Assembly (NCBI RefSeq): GCF_000003605.2
Contig: NW_003109978.1
Coordinates: 442,354-470,515 of the forward strand
Length of the DNA stretch: 28,162 nucleotides
Reading direction: 5' to 3'
Source: Saccoglossus kowalevskii
Lineage: Eukaryota; Hemichordata; Enteropneusta; Harrimaniidae
A model generated the notes under the pieces. The model did no database searches and was not told the DNA's origin. It saw nothing but the letters and a program-made list of their open reading frames with translations. Position numbers and translations under genes: made by a program. Shown one piece after another: positions 1-12,300 of this stretch (its first letter is position 1; each line of letters begins with the position of its first letter).

Positions 1-165
1 CTAGCACTTGCAATATGCACATACAAAAAAATGTCAGAAGAGACAACAGTGACACTCAATGTCCAGAACTGTGGCCTGGCACAACAAATATTTGAAAAAA
101 AATGTATTAGTTACATCGGGCCAATAATTATTGTTTTATATAACTTAGACATTGAACATTAGATA
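1..165 (+). CDS. Open frame cut by the left window edge, unrecognised
   Basis: Frame 1 is open from the first base to TAG at 163-165 (about 54 codons), reading KKMSEETTVTLNVQNCGLAQ in its middle. The sequence up to about codon 37 looks protein-like, then becomes hydrophobic and AT-driven. I do not recognise it and see no clear splice site. It may be an exon of the same plus-strand gene as the exon at 801, or chance. Confidence 0.2.
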
Positions 166-800
166 GCGTTAATTCTATAAACATTTATTTCTTTTCGGAG
201 ACGTCTTTTTGTGATTCATTATGACACCTGCAAGTTCCTATCTGCAGAGCGATGTGCGAGGGCGCACTTTAACTAAGACTGAAACTCGCCATTGACTAAT
301 ACCTCGGTACTTCTGGATTATAGTTGTTTTTTCTAGACATTTGAATATAACAAGTTTTGTGTTTCCATTCAACAAGTAGAGACACACCTTTTTTCATTGA
401 TTGCGGCTTGATGATCGCCTTCACATCGTGTTTGTTCTCGCAAACGTCAACATCATATCCGCAAATCTTTTTGTTGGTTTGAGATCTTCTGATCGTAAAA
501 TATTATTAAAAAGTGCGCCCTCTGGCGACAGTAATAGAGAACAACTTGGTGGCATGTATCTGGACGGATCACTGGTCCAGCTGACGGTCAAACATTCATC
601 AACGCGAACTCGTTCATCCTGAGTACGAGTGTGTATAGCATACTAGTATCAAATATCATGTAGAAACTTACCTTATCAATATATTTTTGAATTTCACATT
701 TATTTATTGACAAATACCTCTTTTATTGTCACCAAAAAAGATGTCAAAATGCATAGTGTTTAAACAACATAATTGAAAAATTACATCATATACTTGGCAG
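166..800. other. Non-coding stretch, no gene seen
   Basis: AT-rich sequence without a convincing exon. A 73-codon open frame at 401-622 has no ATG start and a low-complexity look. It contains the short string GCGCCCTCTGGCGACAG (about 514-530), which resembles the ends of the CGCCCTCTAG elements in the introns of the Ig gene and may be a fragment of one. Confidence 0.4.
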
Positions 801-986
801 CATAAAAGTCAGCCTCGGTCCATTCGTTACAACGCTGGTGTAATCATTAGGAAATGGAACAACCAACAGGTTCAATTAATAGCGAAATCTAAAGCTTTGA
901 AAACTCTCCTATCATCACTTAAATATCCATATAGATTTCAAGATGTGATTGACATATATAAAAATGTAAAACTTATTAATAACTGA
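801..986 (+). CDS. Possible terminal exon of a convergent gene
   Basis: After an acceptor-like TATACTTGGCAG the frame is open for 61 codons to TGA at 984-986. It reads HKSQPRSIRYNAGVIIRKW, later KALKTLLSSLKYPYRFQDV and ends KLINN, rich in Lys, Gln and aromatic residues as in real coding sequence. There is no ATG near its start, so it would be an internal-to-terminal exon with the rest of the gene to the left. It would lie tail-to-tail with the Ig receptor gene. No nearby AATAAA was noticed. The family is not recognised. Confidence 0.3.
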   Translation, partial: HKSQPRSIRYNAGVIIRKWNNQQVQLIAKSKALKTLLSSLKYPYRFQDVIDIYKNVKLINN

Positions 987-3255
987 ATGTCACGTGACGA
1001 AGCGAGGTCGTGATGGCGCCCTTTCAACAATTGAATTATACGGGTACAATGAGTGACCGTATATATTTTGTGATTTCGCATACAAAGCTGGTTAATAATG
1101 GAAAATTCGATCCAATCCTCTAATTATCAATATCAATTACTGGAACATTGTACGTTGTACTGTAATACGAATGATAACATCTGTCAACACCGTATAAATT
1201 AGAGGTTATGCAGTATATCGTCTCCTATGTTCACCGAGAAAGTTGTATCACAAATACACTGGTAAGGAGGCACACGTAAATTTCAACTAATACATTAATT
1301 TCGAGATTCAGTATCACATGGTGTTTTTGTCAGACCGACAATTTTTTGTAGCTATTCGTAAAAACAACCTTCACTATATCTATTTCGTCATTATTTACGT
1401 CAGAGTTTGTTCTGATACACCGCATATATTTGACGCAAAAGACCGCCGTCACTTGTTTTCTTTAGGATCTTGAAATCCATGATACGTTTCCCCCTTGCAA
1501 TGTTGTTCCACATACCATAGCTACATTGATATGGACGCGATAACAAATCTAACACTGTTTAAGGTTAACAATAAGTCTCGTAGTCTGACAATGTCGCGTA
1601 AGTTGCGCCATCCGCGGTGCTCCAAGCCCAAGTGGAGTATGATGCCGTTCGGCCTGTGAGAGCGCCACTCACGCCTACATGTCAGACTAATGATAATTTC
1701 GTCGCTCTTTTGTTTTCAACAAAATCTTGGCGTTTTTTTTTCATCCAAGGTCTATTTGAACCAAATGTACTAGTAGTCACTTGCTGTAGCGATTTATTGC
1801 ATACTCACTCTATTCACCATGCTGCGAACGAGCCTTGGGGCAGAATATCAAGTTCACCAGACCCCCCCCCCCCGCACATCTCATGTAACAAAACAGCCAG
1901 CTGGTGTATATGCATGAAATCCTAGTACATTCACCATCGTTAGAGGATTGCTTTTCAAATTGTTTACGTCATCAAATACACGTGTCGTACATATTGATGT
2001 CAAGCTGTGATGTACCGGTTCATTTTCATTTCGCTTAATAAAATGTAGGCTGGCCTGCTTATCTGAACTCGACATCAAGCCACGTTGTGTCCGTATGCCC
2101 CAATCCCATGCTGTAATCTGATATATTCGATGGAGGAAACAAGTTTCGACAAACGATGTAAAATGACACTGATACCGGGGTGATCGAAACTGATATCGAT
2201 TGTAAACACCGTGCATTTTGACCAACAATGCGGTGTTTAATCCTGTGTTCAATGCGCTCTAGTAATATAATTTGGGCGTAAGGGGCGCTGTTCAAATGAT
2301 CTATGCGTTGAGGAGGTTCAAACCCATTTTCTTACGATTGCATATTTGTTGTTGCCTTGGTTTCAGTGATTGTTTTAATATCTCATTCAAAAAGAAATGA
2401 CTTTTTCTAGCGTGAGAATATTTTCCCTCTTACATTCAGTGTTTTTTTTTATTTCACGTTCTCGTGTTCAGCATATAGACTTTTCGATTAGGGTGACATT
2501 CTTCAATGCCGTTTGATGCAATAACGATATTTGCTATTTGGCTAACATGAAATGAAGTCATCTTGGCAATAAGTAATTAAAGTCCTATTTTCTCTCACTT
2601 GTAAACTGTGTTCTCATAGAATACGATGTTTAAAACATAGCAACTATAAATAATATGAAATGATAATCAAATAGACAACAAAATAATCGTCCAGTCACAA
2701 TAAATTTAATAAAATCGTCCCAAAACACATACATATAGTACAGTTAAAAAAATCAAAACAAAACAATAAATCATTGTTGGTTGGGTAACGATGACACAGT
2801 GAGAAAAGTTTGTCTTCAGAAAAAATAATAATGCATGTTCTCTCGGTAGAAGATACCAAGACTTGAGATCAACTGTTAAAAAAATATAGAAAATGCAATA
2901 TTAACCAGATACACTGTATCAACACACTGTAAAACAAATATACGTAAGCAATTAATTAACATTTTAAAATAATTATGAATGATAATCACAATTTTTTAAA
3001 TAGACATTTTTAGTTTGTACATGTTAATTGTTTGGACGAGACAATATATTGGGAATGCAACAGTAAGTTGATCGTCGGTTAAACTAATCAATCTGCGTAT
3101 TTTAACATGCACACAAAGATATATTCAAAATTGTTCCTAAACATTGTTACAAATCCAGTACTACAATATACTTGTATATAAATAATGGTTCTCTTCACGT
3201 GCACATTATATTTACCTTACCTAATACGTCATCATGTATTTGCCACTCTCTCTTT
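987..3255. other. Region between the convergent gene ends; includes the Ig gene 3' UTR
   Basis: No supported gene. A 123-codon minus-strand frame at 1881-2252 has no recognisable motif and overlaps other open frames. The sequence is AT-rich, with A- and T-runs around 2690-3000 and a C-run near 1861-1873. The 3' UTR of the minus-strand receptor must start at 3255 and run leftwards; its end is not visible. Confidence 0.4.
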
Positions 3256-3332
3256 TTATTTACTTCCGGATTGACAATAGTCCGGTATACGGTTTTCACC
3301 GTTTGCAGGTTTAAAAGTAGATAACGTCGTCT
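3256..3332 (-). CDS. Exon 18: end of the coding sequence
   Basis: Acceptor ATATTTTCACAG. In phase 1 it reads GluThrThrLeuSerThrPheLysPro and ends PDYCQSGSK then TAA at 3258-3256. An AATAAA overlaps the stop codon (3260-3255), which would give a very short 3' UTR; another AATAAA on this strand lies near 2450. The frame match is the evidence; an alternative terminal exon further left cannot be excluded. Confidence 0.5.
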
Positions 3333-6300
3333 CTGTGAAAATATATACATATTTATATCAACTTGAAATCTTTCACTCTAAAATAGGTCGTTCCTATTGA
3401 GATTTAGGCCCCCTGTAGTTGAGATCAGTTACTTTATTTCTGTTCTATTTTTGACTCTGCTACGAGAAAGGTATTACGAAAATCATGGTCACAGATGTAT
3501 TCAAGTGAAGTCCATTGACAATTGTTAGATGTATAATGAAACATCAAATTAGTAGTATGACTTTTTGATTATTTTGACACTTTTGGTTGAACATCCACTA
3601 TGTGCTTTTTAATATTGATCTATGCCACTGTGTGCAAACAATTGTTGTTGCATTTTCCTGGGTTTGAATATGCGATTTGATTTCTGTTACTGTTACTGTA
3701 TGGTCAAAATGGCTCCACGTCGTGCCCTATGAGATGTACAATAACAACAGTGTTTCGGAGTTAAAATAAATAATTAATTTTAGAAATGATTTTTGGCAAC
3801 TTTGTCTATTAAAGTGCACCACTGAGATAAGGTCACTGACCGAAGGTTAATTAGAATGTCCTGGATTGTATTCACAATTCATGTATTCATGGACTGCATT
3901 GATCAACATTTTTCTTGTATATATATAATTAATTTAAATGAACTGGGGATTTCAAAGTATGAATTTTAAACATACGATATATAAAATAACACCAGCTTAC
4001 CTGTATACGCATCATCATTCACGTTTCCATGGTTTACAATTCCAGTCGTTCCAGGACTATGTAGGTCTTCAATTAGGTGCCTGAAAACAATATCACAAAC
4101 ATATATATTGTCCTATTTTGCATGACATCAACAAAAACGCGAATTAGGTTTCCGTTAATTTGGGTTGGAAATCTGGCAAAACGACGGTGGTTACGGAAGA
4201 AAGGGTTGTAAAGTTTTTTTTTTGTTTTTTTAATATAAAACCACATTTAATATGACACTGGTAATTACGTATATTTGTTTTTTTTTTAGTCAAACTGTAA
4301 ACAATGCTGATATTTTACCAAATTTTTTGCACTTTATGAATCCATCACCCACTCCAAACCCTAATACACAAATGTACTAATTTCCTGCACAGAACGTTAT
4401 AAATGATTGAACACGTGACTATTACGTATTTTTACGTATCAATGTCACAGAATGTCATTTCATAGATACACGCAACAGTTAAAAACATGCGTTAGTAATA
4501 TTCGTTGAATGCCAGAATGAATTCAAGAAAATGTTCAAATGTTAACATAAAGGGTGGTGGTCGTCGTGCCGCGTCCTGTTTGATATGGGACTCATAGCGA
4601 CGTACACAACGAAGGATAACGCGTGTAAAATACATCGTTTGTTTACACCGCCCTTTAAAGCGGGAGAGTCGTCACCTGCGCAGGCGTCAGATGGCCATTG
4701 CATGTCATTGTTTACAAACAAAGTCTACCCATGAGCCTTTGCGCTTTGTGACGTTTTGCGCAGGTGACGACTATTACGTGTTTACTTGTTATCCAGAATA
4801 CTCACCCGTCTTCGTGAGGTTCTAAAAATAAATAAAAAAAAAGATTATTGATTTTAATCCAATCTACAAAGGCTGTCACGTCAACTGTGTTGAATAATAC
4901 TACTCTGTCTCGATCGCCAGTGGAATCAAAGCCGTCCAAATCCCAGCCACCCTATTGGATAACTACATGTTGGTTTTGCCAGAGGGTGTCATTCAACCCT
5001 TTACATCCGGGATGGTATGTGATGCCGAAGTACTTTGTCCTCGTTGAACTTTGTAAAATGAAGCTTTGTTCAAAATGACAGGGCGCCAAATACATGTACA
5101 ACAAATTTGTCTTTAAAAAAAAACTTTGTTATTTCAAATAGACTGAGTCGAAACCCATTGATAACAGTCGTAGTGACGTATGCATATTCATAATAATAAT
5201 TTTAATGATAATTTTAATCATAATATTAATAATTCAACTGACTGACCTTTGGGTGGGACTTTTGGTGGTGATTTTCTTCTTTGAAAAAGACATATTACTA
5301 GTATAAGTAAAAGTACAATAAGAAGGACGCCACCACCGATTATACTGGGAAGCGCCCACTTGTTCTCAAAAAACGACGTGCCTATACATAAAACAAATAA
5401 GAATCGTGTGTAAACTTTTGAAAGTTTGATGAATGTGATGTATTTTTTGTCTTGTGAATTTATTGTCAATAGAAAAATTTTCAAAGTGAGTGTATTACAT
5501 TTGAACATTACACTCAAAGGCATAGTTGGTAGAACATTACACTCAAAGGCATAGTTGGTAGAACGAGCTCCAATATGGGGGAATTAACTACACTGCAGTT
5601 TCCGATAGATTCTAACTTAGATCGCGGAATCTACAGAAATTAGGTTACCATATTACCTCTATTATTAACGCAAGTGGTTACGATAACCACTATATGCTCT
5701 TTTATTGCAAACTGAATATGTGTTGTATGACACTGATATTTAACATAGTTTGTTTCACTGTGTTACGTCATAAAACTTCTACTTTTCGTACCTGTGCCGA
5801 TTATTGAAAGTTCTATCGTGTGTCTTGTAGTTCCTATCGCATTTGTTGCTTCGCATGTATACGTCCCTGTTTTCTTTTCCGTGACTTTTGTAAGATGGAG
5901 TGAGCTTGTTACTGTAGATCCATCGTAGTCATTTTTAATGTCAATATCTGTTATTTCCACACCAAAATTATTCTTCCATTTGATATATCTAATTGAAGGT
6001 ATGGCATCAATTTTACATATCAGGTTTGCGTCTTTTTCTTCCAATGCCTGCACGTTGTCACCAGTGATGATCGGAGAAACTGTTGAAAAAAACAGAACTT
6101 TAGTCATAACATTAACTTTCATTTGGGCACGTACACCGTCAACAACATTGTTGTGTCCGATTTCGTGAACAACTGAACAACAAATATTTGACATGTAATC
6201 ACATGTAATTTGAGCAATTTGTTTTTGTCAAATACGTATTTCAAACTGTTGTATTTTTAATATAGTTTGGGAGTGAAATTTTAAACATAATTGGAAAATC

Positions 6301-9300
6301 ACTTACAACCTATACTTCGTTCCTATAAAACGCCCGCTATCGACGAAACGCCTTTGTGACGTAGACGGGTGCAAGGGTTACCGTTCATGGCATCGGAACT
6401 ATTTTAACCCATCAATAACAAATACTGATTTTTTATTTCAAATTGACGAACACCTACACAGTTGCTTATTTGAACGAGTTTACTCACATCTATCTACGCC
6501 ATTTGTTACGTCACAGAAGATTCTCGACACTAGAGGGCGGGACTTATTAGAATAGTTTGTACCACAATGCAGAAAAACAAAATGTGAATGTATTATGTAA
6601 AACTTAAGTGATGATAAATATTGTATGCTTACAATGAACTGTGACGGATATCGTATCACTTCTAACATCTGCTGTTGACGAATCAAAATACTGCACGTAC
6701 GATACACAATAGTAAGATCCTGCAAGAGAACGTATCGTTTTTACCAGGTACCCAAGGACAGTAAAAGGCGATTCGTCTACCATCACTGTGGTCCCGTCAT
6801 CACCAGAGTAGTACAGTGCTAGCAAATATGGAGCAGGATATCCACCAACCGCAATACATGTTATATTTAAAGTTTCCCCAAGCAACAAAGGTTTTTCCGG
6901 TCCAGAAATGTTAACAATAGGTGGGTCTGAAATGAACAATTGTGTAACTGTATTAAATTAATTTTACTCGACTGCAAACGCATTTTGTGTGTTTCAAAGC
7001 ACAAATCTGTGATCTTGATAACCGATGTATTCGAAAAAATGAACGCAGTGACAGAAAAGAGTGGAATAATATTTGGTGGCAAACGTCAGTCACGTAATTC
7101 TCTAAATCTCCACGAGATCTCAGCGGCCATTTATGTCTCGTTTTATTTTCAGTATCTCATGTAACTTTCGAGTACTGTAGAATACATTATTTCTGCTGGA
7201 ATTAATTTTTGCTAAAAAGGCTTTTTGGGCGTTTTGTATGGAATTTTCTTTTCACTGATTTTTGATGAGTTTAATGTGAAATATAGGAAAAAAGTATATT
7301 CGCTGGATTTTATTTTTATGGAATAATCCTTTCAGCGAAAATAAATTCCAAGCGAAAATAAAGTATTCTACAGTACTTTATTTTTTGTATAGTTTACAAC
7401 AAATATCAGATTACACTGTCAAAGCTTGTTGTTTGTCGTTTTTGTCTTCTGTGTCGAACTCCGAAACGTTGAAAAGTAGCAAACATTTGTATTCGAAATA
7501 CAGTGAATTAAAAAAATACGAATCGTAAAATAATCCTGAACATACTAAAAAAATTGAATCCGGTGCTAGCATTAAAGGGCGGCAGTCGTCGCGCTGCGCA
7601 TGTGCGATATTTGTGATGATAAGCATTGATTTTCCCACAATCCAATGCGTTCTTCTAGTGTAAATCATAAGTAAATTAGTATGAGTTTTGACCTGGGCCG
7701 CGACTTGGACTAATTACCGCCGGTGGCTCCTTCGATACCTTCCAATCACCTAAAAATACACAATTTAAAGCTTGACAACATCCCAGTTTGTACTCGTTGA
7801 TCTGCGCAACAGTCAAAGTCGCTATCTTTGTTTATATGAGACCCATATATCTCGTGCATGCATGGCGCGACGGCTACCGCCCTTTAAATGTGTTACTGGT
7901 ACTTACATTCAACAATCAACTCCATGGTTGCTTGGTCAGTGGCTATAGTGTTATCGTGGAGCTCATTCACCGCTACGCAAGTATAATTCCCAGTATGAGT
8001 TCTGCTTACTGACCGTATCATAAATATAGTGTCGTTAGAGATAAACATAGCTTCCTTCTTCCACTTTACGTAATGTGGTCTGGGGTTGGCGACTATAGTG
8101 CAGATGAGCATAGTGTCGCGTCCTTCGACAATTCGGGTATGATCTTTAACTCTTACTACTGGTGGGTCTGCATATTATAGAATAGTGAATGAATACCAAC
8201 AGTTCGAATAACGGAATACCAACTAATAATTGCGTCCTCTATGCCCTCTAGCGGCGACACACTTCTGTGACGTCAACATGAAGCAGAGGGCTACAATCAA
8301 TATCGACCAAGTAGCCAACTCTGCTTGATTGTGTAATTGCTGGTCATTTACTAACACAGAAAATTATCGAAAAACAGTATTATTCGACGGATAATCACAG
8401 ATCAATGCAATATCGACGCTATGAACGGTTTTACTTACACTATTACGTCACAGAAGCTGTGTGAGGGCGCGACGTCCAAGGACGGTGTATTGGTTGTAAA
8501 ATTATCATATACGGGGATTAGTTCGAGCAATTCAAAGAGATACGTAAATAATAGCCTTACACATAGCCCGACTGTTATTTCAGACAACGCGTTTGGATGT
8601 TCATATTACAAATAATACTTAATCGACGAATATACACGGCATTCACACGCATGACAGAAACACTCCGTCAACCGTATTATCGGACTCATATGAGTGTAGG
8701 CCACATGAGCAAGTCGCCTAACGGAACAGTGGGAATTGCGTAAAGATTAGGCTGGGAATATTCCACTTATACGACTTAAAACGCGCTTTGACGAACGTCC
8801 GAATCTTCAAACATGTATTCAAAAATAATATACATATTAATAAAACTTGGGTCTTTGATGAATGTCAGCCGATGCCGTCTTATCCTAAAATTGCGTGCAA
8901 GGACCTAAGTAACTGCACACAAAGAGAAAGCGGTTTATCACGCGGGTTTTGTATTATACATACGATAATTTGATACTTACATTGTACGTCAACTATGGCT
9001 GTCCTTGAACTAATTCCCTGTGTTCCATCGAAGTAGGTATTATTAGCGCGACAGATATACTCCCCGGAATCACGTCTAGTTACGTTGAACAATGTGTGGT
9101 CGCTTGAGTTGTCTAATTGTACGCCATTATGTAGCCACTCAACACTGGCGTATTCAGGATTGGAGGCTGTTATTTCACATATCAGCGAGACATCGTCGCC
9201 TTCCTTGCAGAATATCTGTGACAAGATGCTTATAACAGGGGGAACTGTGAAATAATGGTTAACGAATGACATCAGAATTCAATAAATGGGTCATTTTAAA

Positions 9301-12300
9301 TGAGATCGTCACTACCCAATATTGTAATCTGACGTCATGGTTTTTCGGAACCTATCGGTCTGCATGTTTGGTCGCTGGGTCATCTTAAAAAAAATAATAA
9401 GTTAATAAATACAATCGCAATGATGATCGCTAAACATGTCCAGGTTACTAGATCACATATCTACATGAATAACACAAATGGCGATCATGTCTGACAGGTT
9501 GAAAGGTCATAGCGATGTGTTCTTGGTAAATGCATTAAATCGATTAATGTATTCACCGCAAGGAAATATACTCATCTGCAATGGAAAACATTAGGACACC
9601 ACTTATTAGCTGTATGCACCTTGGGGTTCATACTAGTATATCTTTCATTCATTATATTGTTTTGTAATGTATAATTGTGAGTTACTTGTTAGATGTTTTG
9701 TTTTCCCCCTGTGGCCTTTCATTTGTATTTTCCGAAATTGAATTGAAATAACATCACGAACTACATTAAGACAAGTTTATGAACGTGATATAACAGACGG
9801 CACAACCAAACACATATACAGTACATCACTAAACATTGTCAAATCAATGGCAGATAGGGAAATAGTCTCCGATGTATACAAGCAAAGGACAATGTCATAT
9901 GTTTCGAAATAAGTCAATAGGTCGTGCCCCACATGCTCCACCCGCAATATATCCTTCTGTGTCATATGGTTTTCTGCTAGAAACCAGGTGATATTGATGT
10001 CCACAGCGAATGCCAAATTCACCTGACAATTCAGGGACTAATGTTTGGGGTCAGCGTGATTTCCATTGCATTTTCATGTTAAATACTATAATCAGTTACT
10101 CAATTAGGAATATTGTACCTGGTTCAGTCATCTCCGAAAGAAAACAAATGCTGACACGTTAAGAAGGAAAGCGTGAGTTTGTTTTAGATAGGAAACATGT
10201 TGTTTATATTATATATATCAGAACACGTTGCGTAGTGCCCGTCAATTCATATAGATCTACTGGACTCGTTACTTACACTGAATATCTAGGTATATAAATG
10301 CATTGGCAAGTCCCTTTGTTCCGTCGTAAAAATTGTTCTCAGCATGACATCTGTATGTACCAATCTGGTCTCTGCTAACAGCATCGATCACAAGTTCCGA
10401 TGTTGTTGATACAATGGATCCATTCTGTGATTGCCATATTACGTTTGCTGTGGGGTTTGCATTTGATATGCACAGGACACTGTAATGTCCCCCCTCGATG
10501 ACTTCACCATTTTGATTATCGACTATTTGCAGATCCGGTTTGTCTGTAAATAAAAGCCATACACGTATTGACAAGTAAACTTGTAAACTTATCAGTAAAA
10601 CCGCGACCCAAGAACTATTGTTAACCATCATCGGATTAGTATTTACCAGTCTTAGAGTCTTAGAGTAATATGCGACTCGTGTGTTTCTGTCAAAATGTAC
10701 AAACAACATTTGAAATTTTAATGCTGTTATAAGTATGAAGGGGAAATGCTGGCCTTCTTGTTCGACGTTTTTTGATTATTTTTCTCCAAACTGTGTACGG
10801 TGATTCGTTATTTTTATTCAATTGTCTTCATACTTATAACAGTATTTTTGTTCTTTTCAGTTTTCATAGTAGACTATTTCAATACGTACACTGTATGTAA
10901 AGAGTTGTTACGTTGCTACCAGTTCCCATGCTGCCATCGTAAAAAATATTGGTTGCAGTGCAATTGTATTCTCCAACAAGATCCCGCGTGATGTCCGCCA
11001 TTTCGTAGATACCGGATCCATGTATAGCCATGCCGTCTTTATACCACATGATGGCGCTGTTATCTGGATTTGCATCGGCGACAGAGCATTCCAGCTGTAC
11101 GGTATCGCCCTCCTTTCGTGTCTGTGGAGAGGTTAAATTCACAACGGGGGGATCTAAAAGGGTATAAACAACATATACATTTGTATCATATAAATAGGCA
11201 TTTCCTGTCAGTCATGACCTCAAACGACAAAATGCTTATCTGACGTAATTGGGTGAAATAAAAGCCGTACACGACAGCCGAGTCATAGAGGGCGCTACAC
11301 GTGAATCTGAAGCGGTTCGACGACTGTGACGCTCAATAACTATTTCAATAACTGAAAATCAAACAATTTTATAAAAACATGGGGTTTGTTTTATATTTCT
11401 TTATGCAATTTACAAACTTAATGCAAAGAAGTATATAATCTAATATTACATTGTTATTATAATTACAATAATTATTTTATTGTAATTATTGTAGTAATAG
11501 TATACAGAAACCCAGTGTTCAAACTGAAATATAGACTAAAATTAAAACAGCATCACGATTTGTGTTCTCATTTGAAAAAAAACACACAATATGTTACTTG
11601 CACGTAAACCATTATTGTATATTGAACTCCTTTACAAATGGCAGAATTAAAACCTGCTTTCTCCCAAAATGAGGCTGATGTGTTGTCGCGTGTTGGACAA
11701 CATACACTGTGTTTTAGTTTGCAGTGTGAAACTGTATAGATCAATATCAATGGTGATAGAAACTTACATTGTACGTCAAAGAAAATCCAATCAGTATGAC
11801 TACCAATTGAGTTGTCCCAAAACACGTTCCTAGCTTTGCAGGTGTATATTCCCGTATGTTCACGGCGAACACTGTCTATGGCTAATGTTTCACTTCTGGA
11901 CACGATGTTACCTGCATATTCCCAGTGCACCACGGGTCCAGGGTTGGCGGTGACGTTACATCGCGTGATGTATGGCCGACCTTCGACGGCATACCAGTCT
12001 GACCTGTCACTGACGGTTACCGTAGGATCATCTGCGAAGAAGAAACACATGTTAGTCTATATTGTTGGCCTGGTAGAATAATTATTTTTTTTTGTATCAC
12101 GCCACATTGGCGATGCAACAAGTGTTATTTATTTTCTTTTACGTTGCTACTGCGAGATCTCGCATTTTGCGTGAAAACGAACTGAATTTCGATATTTAAC
12201 TAATGAATTTCAAAATCAAATCATTTGATTGTTGTAGTAGACGTTAGACCCGTGTTCCTCACGTATTACGCGAGAACTCGCAGTGATCAGTAAATCACCT

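Noticed and set aside
1881-2252. 123-codon minus-strand frame
   Set aside because: No motif, no splice or start context, and it overlaps another open frame; most likely chance in the region between genes.
4848-5078. 76-codon plus-strand frame in the TM-exon to microexon intron
   Set aside because: Antisense to the receptor, no recognisable domain, composition like the intron around it.
8421-8615. Plus-strand frame of 64 codons
   Set aside because: It overlaps the end of an inverted-repeat element and shows no protein-like pattern.
8880-9272. Ig exons read as ending in Val-Gln-Cys-Lys and starting with Asp-Pro-Pro
   Set aside because: The Cys-Lys comes from reading through the GTAAG donor and the Asp from the intron's last G. 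With introns removed the junction residue is Tyr or Phe.
11455-11500. AT-rich palindrome TACAATAATTA / TAATTATTGTA
   Set aside because: Low-complexity sequence where such palindromes arise by chance; no flanking duplication seen.
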